Shown here in pieces: positions 1-11,329 of a DNA stretch of 64,000 nucleotides (position 1 is its first letter; each line of letters begins with the position of its first letter). This DNA comes from Micromussa lordhowensis. Lineage: Eukaryota > Cnidaria > Anthozoa > Scleractinia > Lobophylliidae. The DNA lies in the NCBI GenBank assembly GCA_964020085.1, contig OZ026606.1, positions 3,063,423-3,127,422 of the forward strand. The letters run 5' to 3'. Made by a program: the position numbers and the translations under genes. The notes beneath the pieces are model-generated. The model had not been told where the DNA came from, ran no database searches, and was given only the letters and a program-made list of their open reading frames with translations.

Positions 1-686
1 CTGTACCATATGCCGTAAAACCAAGCATTGACGACGAACATCCTCGAAACAAACACTCTACCTGTACCAACACGGAATGCATTTGTTCGGCAGCCATATT
101 GTCAAGAGCAGAAAGCGAGGTAAAGCCCCGGGGTAAAGTCGCGGTTTATAAAACCATTTCGTGTTTTATTATATCAAGTTTAACATTTTAGATTCACAAT
201 CTCATTTTCTTAACTTAGCCTAGTTGAAATAAAAAAAGGAAATAGAAAAGTGTCATTTGCCATCGTGGTTTAAATGAGCTTAATTAAGAGTTAATTCTTT
301 GAAAATGCCGGCTAAATAAATGGCAAATTGTATGGTTATTCAAAGCGGATAAGTCTCAAAGGGATTCTATTGTTTCTGCTATTGTTAAGCTGAACAAAGA
401 GCTGTATGCATAATAAATGTATGGGGTTATGCGGAAATCTTGCCTTAATTTGTATTTCATTTCATTACTGATAGGCCTAAACCAAGAACATACTATGACA
501 ATATTCTCTTACCTCTCACTTGCAACCCTTAGTAATACTTTGGTGAGTGAAGACAAGGCATTTCACCCGGAATACCTTAGTCAAGGCCGTAGCTAGTGTA
601 AGGCAAACCGAGCCACTTGCCTCAGCCATTTTTTTTTTTTTCGTCTCTGTTGTTTCGTTTTTGATGGCAAAGGTAAATTAACAACT
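1..686. other. Intergenic DNA, nothing recognised
   Basis: A+T-rich sequence with a T run near 630-642. I see no open frame with coding character, no RNA gene and no clear repeat here. Confidence 0.5.
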
Positions 687-862
687 TGACGTCAGTTATT
701 TTATACGTCTGTCCTCTTATTGATGACAAATTGCGTCATAACATTGTCAAAGTGGCTGTGGAATCACGAGCCGCAGGCGAGTGGTTCCGCAGTAAACTTT
801 GACAATGTTATGGCGAAATTTATCTTCAATAAGAGGACAGACACTTAAAAAACTGACATCAA
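687..862. mobile_element. Palindromic non-autonomous element (MITE-like)
   Basis: Two arms are imperfect reverse complements: about 687-754 and 795-862. Both contain GTCTGTCCTCTTATTGA and ACATTGTCAAAGT in mirrored order. The centre (about 755-794) is a GC-richer loop that is itself partly palindromic (ATCACGAGCCGCAGGCG against CGCCTGCGG-type sequence). Long terminal inverted repeats with no coding capacity are typical of MITEs. A target-site duplication is not obvious, so the exact ends and superfamily are undetermined. A piece of the same arm (ACTCTTATTGATGA) recurs near 1121. Confidence 0.6.
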
Positions 863-1205
863 TTTGTCTTTTACAATGACAAGACCCCAAAGTGGTCAAA
901 TGCCAGGAATAAATGTGGGGAAAAGACGCTGTAAACTTGCCATAAACAAAGCTATGTGAAATTTATTAAAAAAGGACGCGAGCATTGTCAATAGCTTTTC
1001 TCGCTTTTTGATTGGCTACTTAAGCAAGTCAATAAAATCCCATTGGTTAAAAAGTTGACAGTTTGACAGCTGAACGTTGAACTGTTGACAGCTTGCATAA
1101 ATTAAAATTTTATCCGTCCATACTCTTATTGATGATAAAAATGAGCCAATCAGCGCACAAGAAATTAGACAGTTATTGTAAAAACACTGCTAATCATCTA
1201 GGCAG
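863..1205. other. Intergenic DNA with a fragment of the neighbouring MITE arm
   Basis: No gene is seen. Around 1121-1135 there is a short match to the arm of the 687-862 element, suggesting an old second copy or a rearranged end. Confidence 0.4.
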
Positions 1206-1323
1206 AGAATTTTACTGTGGACATTGCCTCAGTCATATTTTTTTTGTCTGGCTGTCGCCCTGTAGAGAGAATTTTACTGTGGACATGCCTCAATCATTTT
1301 TTTCTCCTGGCTATCACTCTGTA
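1206..1323. repeat. Two-copy tandem duplication, unit about 60 bp
   Basis: The stretch starting at 1206 (GAGAATTTTACTGTGGACAT) recurs at 1267. The copies stay alignable through a T-rich middle to a CTGTA end near 1264 and 1323, with several substitutions and small indels. It has no coding role that I can see. Confidence 0.7.
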
Positions 1324-2069
1324 AGTAATGCTATAATGTTGTGTAAATTTTCATTGTTCATCAGCTTGTTGATAAATCAACTTTTTGCTGGATAGAAGGA
1401 TTGAATGCAAAAATCTCAAGCCTTCTTGCATGATATAAATGGTACTTCCTAATGAGGACTGATAATACCACAATTCTCATCTTTTTACAATGCAAAAAGA
1501 CAGACAACAAGCATCCACAGCACTTTCACATGGGATTTCCTCTACTAGGTGTTTGCAATAAATTAATAAAGGTCACTAACCTCTTATTAAATCCTAAAAG
1601 GGCTTTTTATTTGTCTTTGAGCATGTCTAGTTGAAACTGAAGAAGTTCCTTATCTGCTCTTGTATGAAACATGTTGAGGTTGGTGTGCCATGACCCTTCA
1701 GGTGTCAATGGGTTAATTCTCATCTGTTCTGTCAGAATATTTTTTGTTTTGAACATCTCTCATGTTTCTAATAAATTATTGAGGCCAGAGTGCTTACTTG
1801 GAAACCAAAACCAGGATCTTTACATTCAGTACATGTACTGTACGTCATATAATTTATAAATTATAGTTTGATGTTTAGCTGATGTGGTGAGAATAGCCGT
1901 AGGAAGCTACATGTTGTACAATACTTCAGTAAGCAAGTAAGTTATTTATCAAATTAAAAACATGAACATATTTTAAATGGGCAGGTAAGCGCTTGTAAAT
2001 GCAGGGAATAGTATAGCAAAGGATGAATAAAAGCAATTTACGTATATAATCCTACAGTACTGGTCTGCC
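1324..2069. other. Intergenic DNA, nothing recognised
   Basis: Short open frames only, without homology that I recognise. No repeat or RNA gene is seen. Confidence 0.4.
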
Positions 2070-2370
2070 ATTGTGGGAGATGGCCTTGTGGTTAGTGCAC
2101 TCAACTTGGGAGTGAACGGTTTGGGTTCAGGCCCTAGCTGGGGACATTGTGCTGTCTTCTTGGGCAAGCCACTTTACTCTCACAGTACCTCCCTCCACCC
2201 AGGTGTATGAATGGGTAGTGGCAAATTCAATGCTGGAGGGTAACCCTGCGATGGACTAGCATCCCATTCAGGGGTGAGTAGAAATACTCCTGGTCGCTTC
2301 ATGCTACCAAAATCGGGATAAGCTCCGGCCCGATGAGCCACTCGGTGCGTATGTAGACTTTTTACCGTTC
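2070..2370 (+). mobile_element. tRNA-derived SINE
   Basis: A pol III-type internal promoter is visible: an A-box-like stretch at 2081-2100 (TGGCCTTGTGGTTAGTGCAC) and a B-box-like stretch at 2124-2134 (GGTTCAGGCCC), spaced as in a tRNA head. A body of roughly 230 bp follows, with the motif ACCCTGCGATGGACTAGCAT at 2243-2262. I remember this motif as a conserved central part of widespread SINEs in marine invertebrates. SINEs are non-coding and moved by LINE enzymes. No simple-sequence tail or flanking duplication is clear, so the 3' end is approximate. Confidence 0.7.
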
Positions 2371-4740
2371 TACTGGTCATGAGAGTGTTTCTCACAAATC
2401 ATACTTACCACAGTTATCAGGTTTAAAAATTCTCTGACTTATCCCTGACTGACTAAATAATCACAAATTAAAATGTCGGATGCAGTAGCAGCCTCCAGCC
2501 TCTCCTAACAGCCATAATCTCCACCCATTTATGACTGATACGTTTTCAACAAATTTACTTATTTGTTGAGGAAATAATCTTTGAGATTCAGGCAATGTTT
2601 TAATTTTATCTGATTTTCCTTCCAAATGTCAATTCCCTGACACAAAATAAAATTCCGATCCCTAATCTTGATGAACTTTTCCCTAAACAGTTTCTGACCT
2701 GTGAAAACCCTGCAACCCATAGCAAAAAAAAAACGAAAAAAAGGACTACATGTCATGTAAAACGACAAAAAAAAGATGAGCTTAAACGTTAAACCTTCGC
2801 CCAAAACAACTATCGGTAAGGGCTTTCATACTGAAAGAAAGACAATTGTAAACATCATCTTTTGCAAAATAACACAAGGCAAAGACTCGAACATGAACTT
2901 TATTAATAATCTTTGAACAGCAGTTTTCAACATATTCAGAAAGGCTCACCAATCCATGTGATCGATTCTTTCGTCTAGTTGTTGATATCCTGATGCCATC
3001 TTGTTTACTCGACGAGTCTGATTCACTCAAGTTTATATGGCCTGAATCGTTGCCTGATTCCAATGGTTCGAACTTACACGGCTGTAATGGTCATTTCCAA
3101 ATAAGACATCAGGGTCTTGATCTATTTTATACATCGGCTAGCCAATAAACGCCAGGAAATCCTTGAAACAAACTCGGTAATTCCAAGGGAATTATCTATT
3201 TGGTCGCGAAAATGAGCTCGCCAAATATGACGTCACAAAACCTATAATTTCGTTTCCACTCCAAGCGCGGCCATTTCTGGTTCGTTTTCGTGAAGCTCTC
3301 GGAAATCGTCGGATTTTCGTGTCTTGGGCGCTACAATTCGCACAAAACTTATTTTTAAGAGTTGATTCTGCTTCCTGTTGATACAACTGACTTTTTCACG
3401 AAGGTTTTTCGAGAAAAGAAAAATTGTCCAAATTTCGTTGCATTTGACCTTTAAAATAGATCGGTCTGTGAAAACGCCGTGACAGGAATATGGGGTAGTT
3501 CACGCTCCTAGTGATGGGCTCATGGTTTTGTATACTGCGCTGATATTCTACACTAAGTCCCCGACCTGATATGTCTACGAGGCATGGTCACTTTCAATTA
3601 AGTGATTTTTCCGTGAGTCAAATAGAGAGGAAGTTTTACGTATTAAGGTGGTTCGAAATAGTTTTCATTTTCCCGAGACAAGTTCACAAATTCTTTTCTA
3701 AATTATGTTTGGTTCATCGTATCACTATGAAATTTGGCACAGAAATAAAAGAAACCTCATAGATTCATTACGACATTCATTTCAGAAAACCTGTTACCAT
3801 AGCAACCATATGACGCATTCAAATCGAAATCTATTGTCTTTTTTAAAAAAATTGGTCGGTGAAATCTTCTCAAACTGCAATATTATATGTTACCAGAAGT
3901 GACCTTCAAAATATTTCAGTTTAAAAAAAATCTGTAGGGTAGATTAAGAAAAAATCCTCTTTTTGACTGTTGTTCTCTTATTTTTTTTCCTGCCCACAGA
4001 ATTTTTTAAAAATCGGACTGTGTATGCAGCCAATTGATCCTGGTTATCACCGAAAAAATGAAAAAAATCCACCGAGCGGAAGTGGAAATATGAGCGATTA
4101 AAGTTATAAAAACTCCAAAATTTCGACACGACAAAATCAGCATTTGCGCATGTGCGTCAACTGCACGCGCGAGATTAAGCTTCTTGATTTCGCAGTTGGC
4201 AGTGTTTTGTACATGTGATGTTTCGTTCTACAAGATTCTAAAACAACTTACAATTGGGCGATTTTACCTTTCTCAGAGACCAATATGTGTTTAAAACATC
4301 AGTTTTTATCAAAGTACTCTATTATTTTTGCCAAAGTAGCCGGATGTTTTGTTCCTCGTGGCGTGGATCGACAAGGAGGTAGGGTAACCCTAGTGCTAGG
4401 ATTACCCTCGTCTCGCCAAAATACGAACCATGATTTGACCAAACTCGCCTGATATACCGGAGAAGCGTAGCAAAAAGGTACGATTAGCTATATAAGTGAA
4501 GTTTTCTGCAGTCAGATAGAGAGAGACGCCAGCCAGACGACTGTTATTGAGAAATATAAAACATGTTCCTTTTTGTGTCCGGTTTTGTATAAATCTACTA
4601 GCGTTCTATCACGAATGCCGTTCTCTGATTGGCTATGCTACACACTATCTATTCTGTTGTAAGTAGCGTAGCAGCGTGCGCTAGGGGCCGCTTCTTTGAA
4701 GAGGATTTAGATTAAATTTTGGAACTGACTAGTAAATTCA
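2371..4740. other. Gene-free stretch, one small palindrome
   Basis: Short open frames on both strands lack recognisable domains. The minus-strand frame near 2782-3063 begins with TTG rather than ATG. At 4381-4411 there is a small palindrome (AGGGTAACCCTAG with its mirror). From about 3643 (TTAAGGTGGTTCGAA) the sequence resembles the start of the fold-back elements near 46.7 kb, but I find no matching second end, so it may be a decayed copy. Confidence 0.35.
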
Positions 4741-4845
4741 TGATACTAAAACAATTAGATTATTCGCTCTCGATTTCTATGCGTGATATAGTATCACGCA
4801 AAACAACTGGCTCTAGCTCATAATATAATTGTTTAGTAGCAACAC
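4741..4845. mobile_element. Hairpin element, diverged copy of the 6966-7521 arm family
   Basis: The left side carries ACTAAAACAATTAGATTA, and the right side carries its diverged mirror (TAATATAATTGTTTAGTAG), with a short inner palindrome (GCGTGATATAGTATCACGC at about 4782-4800). The same arm sequence builds the two larger palindromes at 6966-7093 and 7392-7521, so this is a related, degraded copy. Confidence 0.55.
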
Positions 4846-4934
4846 GACTGGAAGATTGGGAGAACGATAAATGCTGTGGGAACAATTTCCGACAGTTTTT
4901 TCGTGAAACTTTCACGAGTGTCCCTATATGCTCC

Positions 4935-6005
4935 GACGGGAGTGCCTCCTATGGTAGCATAGGACCTCCACCACAGCTTTCCAGGCAGTCTGTTTCACTT
5001 GATTCCATGTCATCCCTTAGTCCTCATACCCCTGGCGTATAGTCCTACTCCATGACTTCTTCGGTCTGCCTTTCCTCCTAGCCCCCCTGAGGGTTCCACT
5101 CAAAGGACAGGCGGGTGATATGGGTGGCAGGTTTCCTCGGGGAGTGGTCGATCCATCTCTATCTCCGTCTCCGTATGGTAATTTCAATTCACTCCTTTCA
5201 CTCCTGCCTGGTGCGCTGCCACAACTCCTCATTGGAGATATTCCTTGGTCACCACACCCCTAAGATGTACCGGAGCCTACGGTTGATGAGGAAGGTCTGG
5301 CGCTGGGCGATGATCTTTTTTGTTAGTCTCCAGGTCTCGGATTCATAAAGTAGAACCGAATTCACGTTGGAATTGAAGATCCTTGTCTTCGTCCACAGAG
5401 AGATGAACTTTGATCTCCATATTAGTTTTAAAATGGAGAAAGCAACCTTGTGCCTTCCCACACCTAGACTCAAAAACATCTTCAGAGCCGCCATGCAGTG
5501 GTGGTGATAAGGCTGCCTAGGTATGCAAAGGCTGTTACCCGCTTCAGGATCTCTCCTACACAGCTGATGCTGCCAGTGTTTGCTGGGGATCGAATCCTAA
5601 TCTCCTTGGGTTTGGTTGCATGTACCTTGGACCCGACCCTCGCACTGAGCTTGTTCTTGCAGCGCCTTGATCTTCTTACGCATGCGGGCGACGATCTTCT
5701 GCCTCAGCAAAACCATGTCGTCCGCGAAGTCCAAGTATTCTAACTTCTGCAGCAGGGTAAGTTGGATCCCTGTCTCCTTTAATATCACCAAAGGCTTGAC
5801 GAGATACCCAATCTAGCGCGACGAGGAAGAAGGAAGAGAAGGGGTTTGAGCATGCACCTCTGAGGACTTCAGCACTCATGTTGAAGGGCTCTGTCATATC
5901 ACCATCTTGCAAGACCCTTGCTTGAAAGCCATCCCTCAGATTGGAAACATGGAGACCATGTGTTCTATTTCTTTTAGAAAATACCGCGCCGGAAAAAGAA
6001 ACCAC
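4935..6005 (-). pseudogene. LINE reverse transcriptase, 3' half, degenerate
   Basis: Read on the minus strand, successive frames give a colinear but broken non-LTR reverse transcriptase. From its amino end: a degraded block around the QGC..SPFLF region (about 5820-5850); an intact FADD catalytic box (FADDMVLL, codons at 5717-5728, equivalent to YXDD); a block with SNVNSVLLYESETWRLTK (about 5300-5390) matching the LLYG.E.W motif downstream of the active site; then the C-terminal GRPKKSW motif (about 5060) and a final WNQVKQTAW-like tail near 4990. Several frameshifts and stops separate these blocks, so it cannot encode an active enzyme. The 5' half with the endonuclease is missing. The clade (RTE or jockey-like) is not settled. 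Confidence 0.8.
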
Positions 6006-6335
6006 CTGCTAGTTAATCAAAGCATTGGCTGAATCCTCTTCATAGACGCTTCGAAAACGAAATGAAGTGGCCACCATTTTGTTAACAAGCGCACACTCCT
6101 GTGCTACTCACTATCTACATAGAACAGTTGTTGTAGTCAGATTGTTTGTTAATATCTTTGGGCTGTCTAAAAAAACATAGAAAACTAATGACGTTCTTAA
6201 AGCAAATATTTGCCCGAGAATCGAAGCATCGAGAAGCGGAGCAAGCTTTAAGAACATCACATTTCCAAGGGGCAACTGTCAGGCTGATAGTTCCGAGCAA
6301 GAGAAAATGAGGGGACAAATTAAGACACGATTTTT

Positions 6336-6384
6336 AACCAATCAGTGCGCGTATCTTTTTGACCAATCAGTCCGCGTATCTTCT
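6336..6384. repeat. Two-copy 25-bp tandem with CCAAT motifs
   Basis: ACCAATCAGTGCGCGTATCT is followed at once by a second copy with one change (GTCCGCG). Each copy carries CCAAT. I see no gene start nearby that would make this a promoter. Confidence 0.5.
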
Positions 6385-6404
6385 TTCGGCTATTTTCAAA
6401 TTAA

Positions 6405-6505
6405 CTATTAGACTACGAGCCCGAGTTTTCTATGAGCGAAGTTGACTATTGCTCATAGAAAACAAAGGCGTGTAGTATGATTGTTTTAGTAGACAACTCT
6501 AAAGG
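6405..6505. mobile_element. Hairpin element, diverged copy of the 6966-7521 arm family
   Basis: TTAGACTACGAGCCCGAG and TTTTCTATGAGC on the left mirror GCTCATAGAAAAC and the GATTGTTTTAGTAGA end on the right. The order of motifs is the same as in the palindrome at 6966-7093. Confidence 0.55.
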
Positions 6506-6619
6506 ATTAATGAGGAAATGCAGAGACTCTCAAGACTTTCAAAAATTCTCTTTGGAACAGGATTTTTAAAGACCAGCAATCTTTAAATCATTTCTCTATA
6601 TAAATATTGTGGGTCGCTG

Positions 6620-6815
6620 TGCTGCATGCTAATAATTGTTTCATAGTTTTATTAGATTTTGATAATTTTATGATAAGCTTTGATTTGTAACTATTTTAAC
6701 TATTTTGATCTTGTAATGAGGGCCTCTAGTTTATTAGCATTTAGATGCTATTTTGAGCTACCCTCGATAAATAAAGACTTCACTTCACTTCACTTCACTT
6801 CACTTCACTTCACAA
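6620..6815 (+). repeat. LINE-like 3' tail ending in a (CTTCA)n microsatellite
   Basis: A 3'-UTR-like segment ends with GAGCTACCCTCGATAAATAA and then about seven CTTCA units (6778-6813). Ending in a short simple repeat is characteristic of CR1/L2-type LINE 3' ends. I recall similar GAGCTACCCTCGATAAATAA ends in coral elements. No coding part of this LINE is attached. Confidence 0.55.
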
Positions 6816-6965
6816 AGCACTTTTTAAGCCTAAAATTAGGATTTTTTTTTTCAGTTTCTAAAGCAGCGCAAGCGTCATCGTTATCTATCAGCGAATAGAA
6901 AACGATGAGTGGACAATCAGATTCGCAGATTTCCAAAAGAACACAGCTGATTGGCTACTAATTAA

Positions 6966-7521
6966 CAATTAGATTATGAGCTCGAGATTTCTATGAGGTG
7001 ATAGTTGATGAGGCCGAAGGCCGAATCAACTATCACCTCATAGAAATCGAGAGCGAATAACCTAATTGTTTTAGTAGAATTCTAACTGAAATTAGTGTGC
7101 AGTGGCTTGTTGTGGTCGACAAAAGTGTAACGTTTTTCGTTTCGCTGAAGTTTTAAAAGAACATTTAGAAACAAATGAATAAAGAAAATGTTCGAGAAGA
7201 CTAAAGGGAGAGGATTTACGGTTTCTTGAATTAAAAAAAAGCCCGAAAGTTTGATAGAAACTGATAAGCACGCGTACACAACTAGTGCAAATGTCAAATT
7301 GACAATTAATTCAGTCCGTGCGAGTTAACTCGCTAAAGCGTGAAGTTTAATACTAAGACCAGAAATAATTGGAATCGTTATTTGAAGGTAAATTTCAGTT
7401 AGAAAAATTCTACTAAAACAATTAGATTATGAGCTCGAGATTTCTATGAGGCGATAGTTGATTCGGCCTTCGGCCTCATCAACTATCACCTCATAGAAAT
7501 CTCGAGCTCATAATCTAATTG
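6966..7521. mobile_element. Composite fold-back element whose terminal repeats are themselves palindromes
   Basis: The left arm (6966-7093) and right arm (7392-7521) are reverse complements of each other. Each arm is also a near-perfect hairpin (ATTAGATTATGAGCTCGAGA plus TTTCTATGAGG, mirrored around a GGCCGAAGGCC core). Homology between the arms continues inward past the hairpins to TCTAACTGAAATT. The 298-bp centre (7094-7391) shows no coding sequence. Both outer ends abut TTAA (6962-6965 and 7522-7525), a candidate target-site duplication. Two decayed relatives lie at 4741-4845 and 6405-6505. The transposase family is unknown; TTAA would suit a piggyBac-like source, but this is inference. 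Confidence 0.65.
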
Positions 7522-7610
7522 TTAAATAGACCATTGTACAGTTGTCTGCTTAGTGACAGACGCATAGATGACTTCGTGTGCCCCTTTGTGTTCTTATAGT
7601 ACCACGTTTT

Positions 7611-7777
7611 GACGTCATCTGTGATCTATTACTCAACAGACGCACGGCAACATGGAAATCAATTTGATAATTAGAAGCCACTTAGCAGCGCTGTATTGGA
7701 ACCCACCAATCTGATTGGTTTCTCTAAACATTTTCTATAACAATTACGTTTGTTCAGTAATAGATCGCAGATGTCGT
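7611..7777. repeat. Interrupted inverted repeat, 32-bp arms
   Basis: GACGTCATCTGTGATCTATT (7611) continuing to 7642 is mirrored at 7746-7777 with about four mismatches. The 103-bp spacer contains CCAATC/GATTGG but no gene. It could be a small MITE; no target duplication was identified. Confidence 0.5.
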
Positions 7778-9067
7778 AATAATCCGATAAGAGCAGAAAC
7801 GTTGCACACGAGTGTGTCACTAATGTTCTTACCACATCAGTTTTGCCGTCTTCTGTGATCAATTACCGAAGAAACGTCATTTGAAAAGCAAAACAATCAT
7901 ATCACGTTAACTGAGAAAGTTGGTTGCTTAGAGACTGATCGATATCATAAGAGCTTGTCTTCCGCACTGAGAGCATACCAAGATAATGTTCCTTGATCAT
8001 TACCAGGATATGCGATACAAGTAGTTGAAAATTCTCATTTTTTATATTTACTGACTGCAACAATACCAATAAGGGCGGGGCCTAATGCAAAATTCTGCGA
8101 AAGGTTTTGAATGAGAAAGTTCAGAAGGCACTGTTGTATGAGGTAGCCTGTTGACAGGCTCCCTTGTGCGAGACGCCCTCGCGCGGCCGTTTTCTTCCTC
8201 GCGGTTTTCTTTCGCGTCACGCACGACGGACTAAGTGTAGGAGGGACTACTCTAGTCTAGGGTTAAGGTACTAGAAACGCTGGGCTTAACGACAGCTAAC
8301 TCTCTCGAGAAGGAATTAACCACAAAAGCCGCAGAGGAGTGAAGATCATTTGAACACATATTTAACAATTACTTCTTTTTTTTCCCGCACGTTCAGTTTG
8401 GCTATAAGACATTCAAACTTACAGTACTACAACCTTCATTTATTACACTTTTCTTCTCCCCCTCAAAAACATATAAAATAAACTAAATAAATAAAAAGAA
8501 TAGTGGAGGTGGAGGCATCCAAAGGCGCCTAAAACACCCTAGAAGACAAGAAGGTGGATTCGAATTGGATTGGGTATATCCGAAGGAGAGAAAGAGAAAA
8601 TGGATGTGTTACATCTTTGGGATGTTCACCCGAAGGAATAATAACAAGAGGAAGGCATTGCTCTGAGAATCTGATAGTACGTCGGTCAAAACAACTCCCT
8701 GTTGATGATTTTGTTTTCCTTTCGTTATCCGTTTGCTTGAAAATTCTTGGACATCGTATGTGGAAACTAAACGATCAAGCGCTATATATCTTTTCAGATC
8801 AGCCGTTAACCGTTGATTTACCGAACTTGTACGTCTGTTTTGGAACAATGTTCCAGTTGAGTACAGCAAGTTCTGGTGTTGTTTCAGGCTCCCCTCTGCC
8901 TCACCAGCTTAAAGTGGCATGCCTGTAAAAAATCAAAGTTTAAGAAGATAAGTTCACAGAAAAAGTATAAGGGAAAATAGGACCAGAGAAAAAAAGAGAT
9001 TGAAAACGGTAATAAAGCAAAAATGTCTTGTTAATAAAAAAAATTACTTTCAAAATGAAAGTAGAAT
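7778..9067. other. Gene-free stretch
   Basis: An open frame of 124 codons at 8554-8928 starts with GTG, not ATG, and shows no recognisable domain. A GC-rich patch at 8160-8230 has no evident gene. GGTAGCCTGTTGACAGGCTC near 8143 is a short palindrome reminiscent of the left boundary of the large satellite at 25.6 kb. Confidence 0.35.
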
Positions 9068-9300
9068 TTTCCCAACAAACAGCAACTTGCCTAAGTGCTA
9101 ACTGTTCGTGATACAAATGTACGCAATGTTTTCCTTGCATTTTGGAAGTATTTCAAGTAAACGACAAAACGTTTAAGTTTAAAAGACATGTTTCGACAGA
9201 TTCTCTTGTCATATTCAGTTGATTGATATACAAAGGGTCACAAAGCGTTGGAAGCAGAATTTATAATAAGTAGAAAAATGCTAGTGGAATAAACAAAAGG

Positions 9301-10906
9301 TTTAAGGAGGATCCAACTCCGGAAATCGAAGAAAGATGGTCATCTTGATAACGGTGTGTACGAGGACATCTATCCCAAAGGCTTCCAACCAGCAAGAATT
9401 TATGGCCTTCCTAAAATGCACAACGATCGTGGACCCAACTCCACGCTTCCATTTCGCCCCATCGTATCTTCTATTGGAACCTACAGTTACAATCTGGCTA
9501 AGTACTTATGCAGTCTATTAGCGCCGCACATTCCAACTGATCACTGTGCCACTGACACTTTTACTTTTGTACAGGACATCCAATCTTTATATATGTCTCG
9601 TAAGTTTATAGTTTCGTTTGTGTGGAAAGTCTCTTTACTAACATACCCTTTTGCGGTCAACTATGTTTCCGAGGGTAATCCCGACCTCAAGTTAAGTAAA
9701 TCTGAACTTAGAAGCCTCTTCGCTTTAGCTACCTACCACCCAAACCCAGTTCCTATTTAACGGTTCTTTCTATGATCAAATAGATGGCATAGCCCTTGCT
9801 CCCGTTCTAGCCAATCTTTTTATGGGATATCATGAAAAATTATGGTTGGAAAATTTCCATGGCTCTACAATTATATTTTATCGCCGGTATGTTGATGATA
9901 CTTTTTGCTAATTTCACTCGGAACACAATGCCTGTATATTTTTCGACTACATCAACTCCAGGCACCCCAACATCAGGTTTACCATGGAAAAAGAGGTTAA
10001 TCACAATTTACTCTTTTTAAATGTCTTGATCGACAATAACGACCCCCAATTTTTCTGTAATTAGAGTTTACCGAAAGAAAACCTTAACTGGGCTATTCTG
10101 AACTAATCATGATTTTAGCTTTACCCCGTACTCTTACAAAGCGGGTCTCGTTAACACTCTAGTTAATAGGGTCTATAAGATTAAGGCGGGGGTAAAGGTG
10201 AATTTAAGTGAAATTTTGGTAAGTTTAAAGAGAGGTTGAAAGGGAAAAAAAGGGTTATGGAACACCACCAGACAGTTGCCCGACCGCACAATGGCACCCC
10301 AGGTTGTTGGGCAACTGTTTGGAGTGTATGTACCAATTTTTAATTTCAAACTCTAATTTTAAAACAACAATAAATCTTCAAAATTTCCTATTTCCATCAA
10401 TTTTACTAATCCTTTGAGAAAAACTATTTCTCTCTAAATATACCTAAAAATCACGAAAATATTTACAAAACAACCCAAAACATAGATATATGAGATGAGC
10501 ATAGAGATTCTTGATTGCTTGAAACGTAAACGAGATATTTGCACTAAAAACATAATACCCAGCCAAAATACGGCTTTCGGGTTTACCCCCGCCTTAACCT
10601 GACACCTGGTTAGGGTTTCACGATGACATCACTAAGCTTATGGATATCCTTAAAAAGAGTCTTTTCCCTGCCCATTTAATCGAAAGGTTATCAATCGTTA
10701 CATCACTGGGACCTAAAAGGGGTTCCCTTCCCACCACTTCACCTACGTTTTACTTCAAGCTACCCTTCATAGGCCGGGTTTTCTGTTATCACTCAGAAAA
10801 AGATTCGGCACCATTTCATTAAGCGCTATTGTAATGATTTAGATATCAAACTATTTTTTCTTATTTACTAGTTTTTCTTATATTATAGGCAACATGTTTG
10901 GTGTCC
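9301..10906 (+). pseudogene. Penelope-like reverse transcriptase, frameshifted and interrupted
   Basis: The reading starts with a EDPTPEIEERW-like segment (9307). An open stretch at 9356-9760 follows, with QPARIYGLPKMH (about 9387-9422) and FRPIVSSIGTYSYNLAKYL, the RT motifs before the first catalytic Asp; the expected VSFDVESLF box is damaged. In another frame come APVLANLFMG (about 9797-9828) and the catalytic YVDD box (9888-9899, context RRYVDDTF). Next come thumb-region fragments ending in RVYKI at 10180. A 409-bp insertion interrupts the frame, and coding resemblance resumes at about 10604 with WLGFHDDITKLMDILKKSLFPAH and then IKRYCNDLDIK near 10820. The GIY-YIG endonuclease expected afterwards is essentially absent; only a remnant (NNPSLNQQLHHANLNLSL, about 11098-11150) survives beyond the second insertion. 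Confidence 0.85.
10185..10593 (+). mobile_element. TTAA-flanked 409-bp element, copy 1, inside the Penelope RT
   Basis: The ends are GGCGGGGGTAAA (10185) and TTTACCCCCGCC (10593), a 12-bp terminal inverted repeat. TTAA lies directly outside on both sides (10181-10184, 10594-10597). Removing the element and one TTAA rejoins the Penelope reading, so the boundaries are firm. An internal hairpin (CAGTTGCCC mirrored by GGGCAACTG) lies at 10273-10317. There is no open frame. TTAA duplication plus short GC-rich inverted ends fits a piggyBac-type non-autonomous element. A diverged copy in the opposite orientation is at 12371-12781. Confidence 0.85.
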
Positions 10907-11024
10907 GAGGGTCTCAATGGGGTTAACCGTTAGCCGTAAAACGGCCAAAAATTTAGCCGTTAGGCGTAAAAAAGCCAAAATATTAACCGTTAACCGTAAA
11001 AGCCACTACCCCATTGAGACCCTC
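10907..11024. mobile_element. 118-bp MITE with 17-bp inverted ends
   Basis: The ends are GAGGGTCTCAATGGGGT (10907-10923) and its exact reverse complement (11008-11024). The interior has three diverged tandem copies of a unit like TTAACCGTTAGCCGTAAAA. It interrupts the Penelope C-terminal region just after GNMFGV. No clear target duplication could be read, since the host sequence on the two sides does not rejoin cleanly. Confidence 0.75.
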
Positions 11025-11329
11025 GTTTCCATGTTTTGGATCACGTCTCCAGTCGTTTCCAACTCAAGATAAAAGAGGTTATTCATATTCAAAGAGAACA
11101 ACCCTCTTTAAATCAACAATTACACCATGCAAATCTAAACCTATCGTTATGATTCTCACTCTTTCATGCTTTGGGTCTTTTTGTTGTCACATTAGCATTT
11201 TTCTGCTTATTATGAATTCCACTTCCAACGTTTTGTATATCAATCGACTGAAGATGACAGAAGAATCTGTCCAAACATGTCTTTTAAACTTAAAGGTTTT
11301 GTCGTTTACTTGAAATGCTTTCAAAATGC

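Noticed and set aside
2076..2150. Genuine tRNA gene
   Set aside because: A and B boxes are present but cloverleaf pairing is not, and a SINE body follows.
2782..3063. 93-codon minus-strand frame with a donor-like TTG|GTGAGC at about 2951
   Set aside because: It begins with TTG, has no recognised domain, and its upstream acceptor is weak; not enough to call an exon.
8554..8928. 124-codon plus-strand frame
   Set aside because: GTG start and no recognisable motif.
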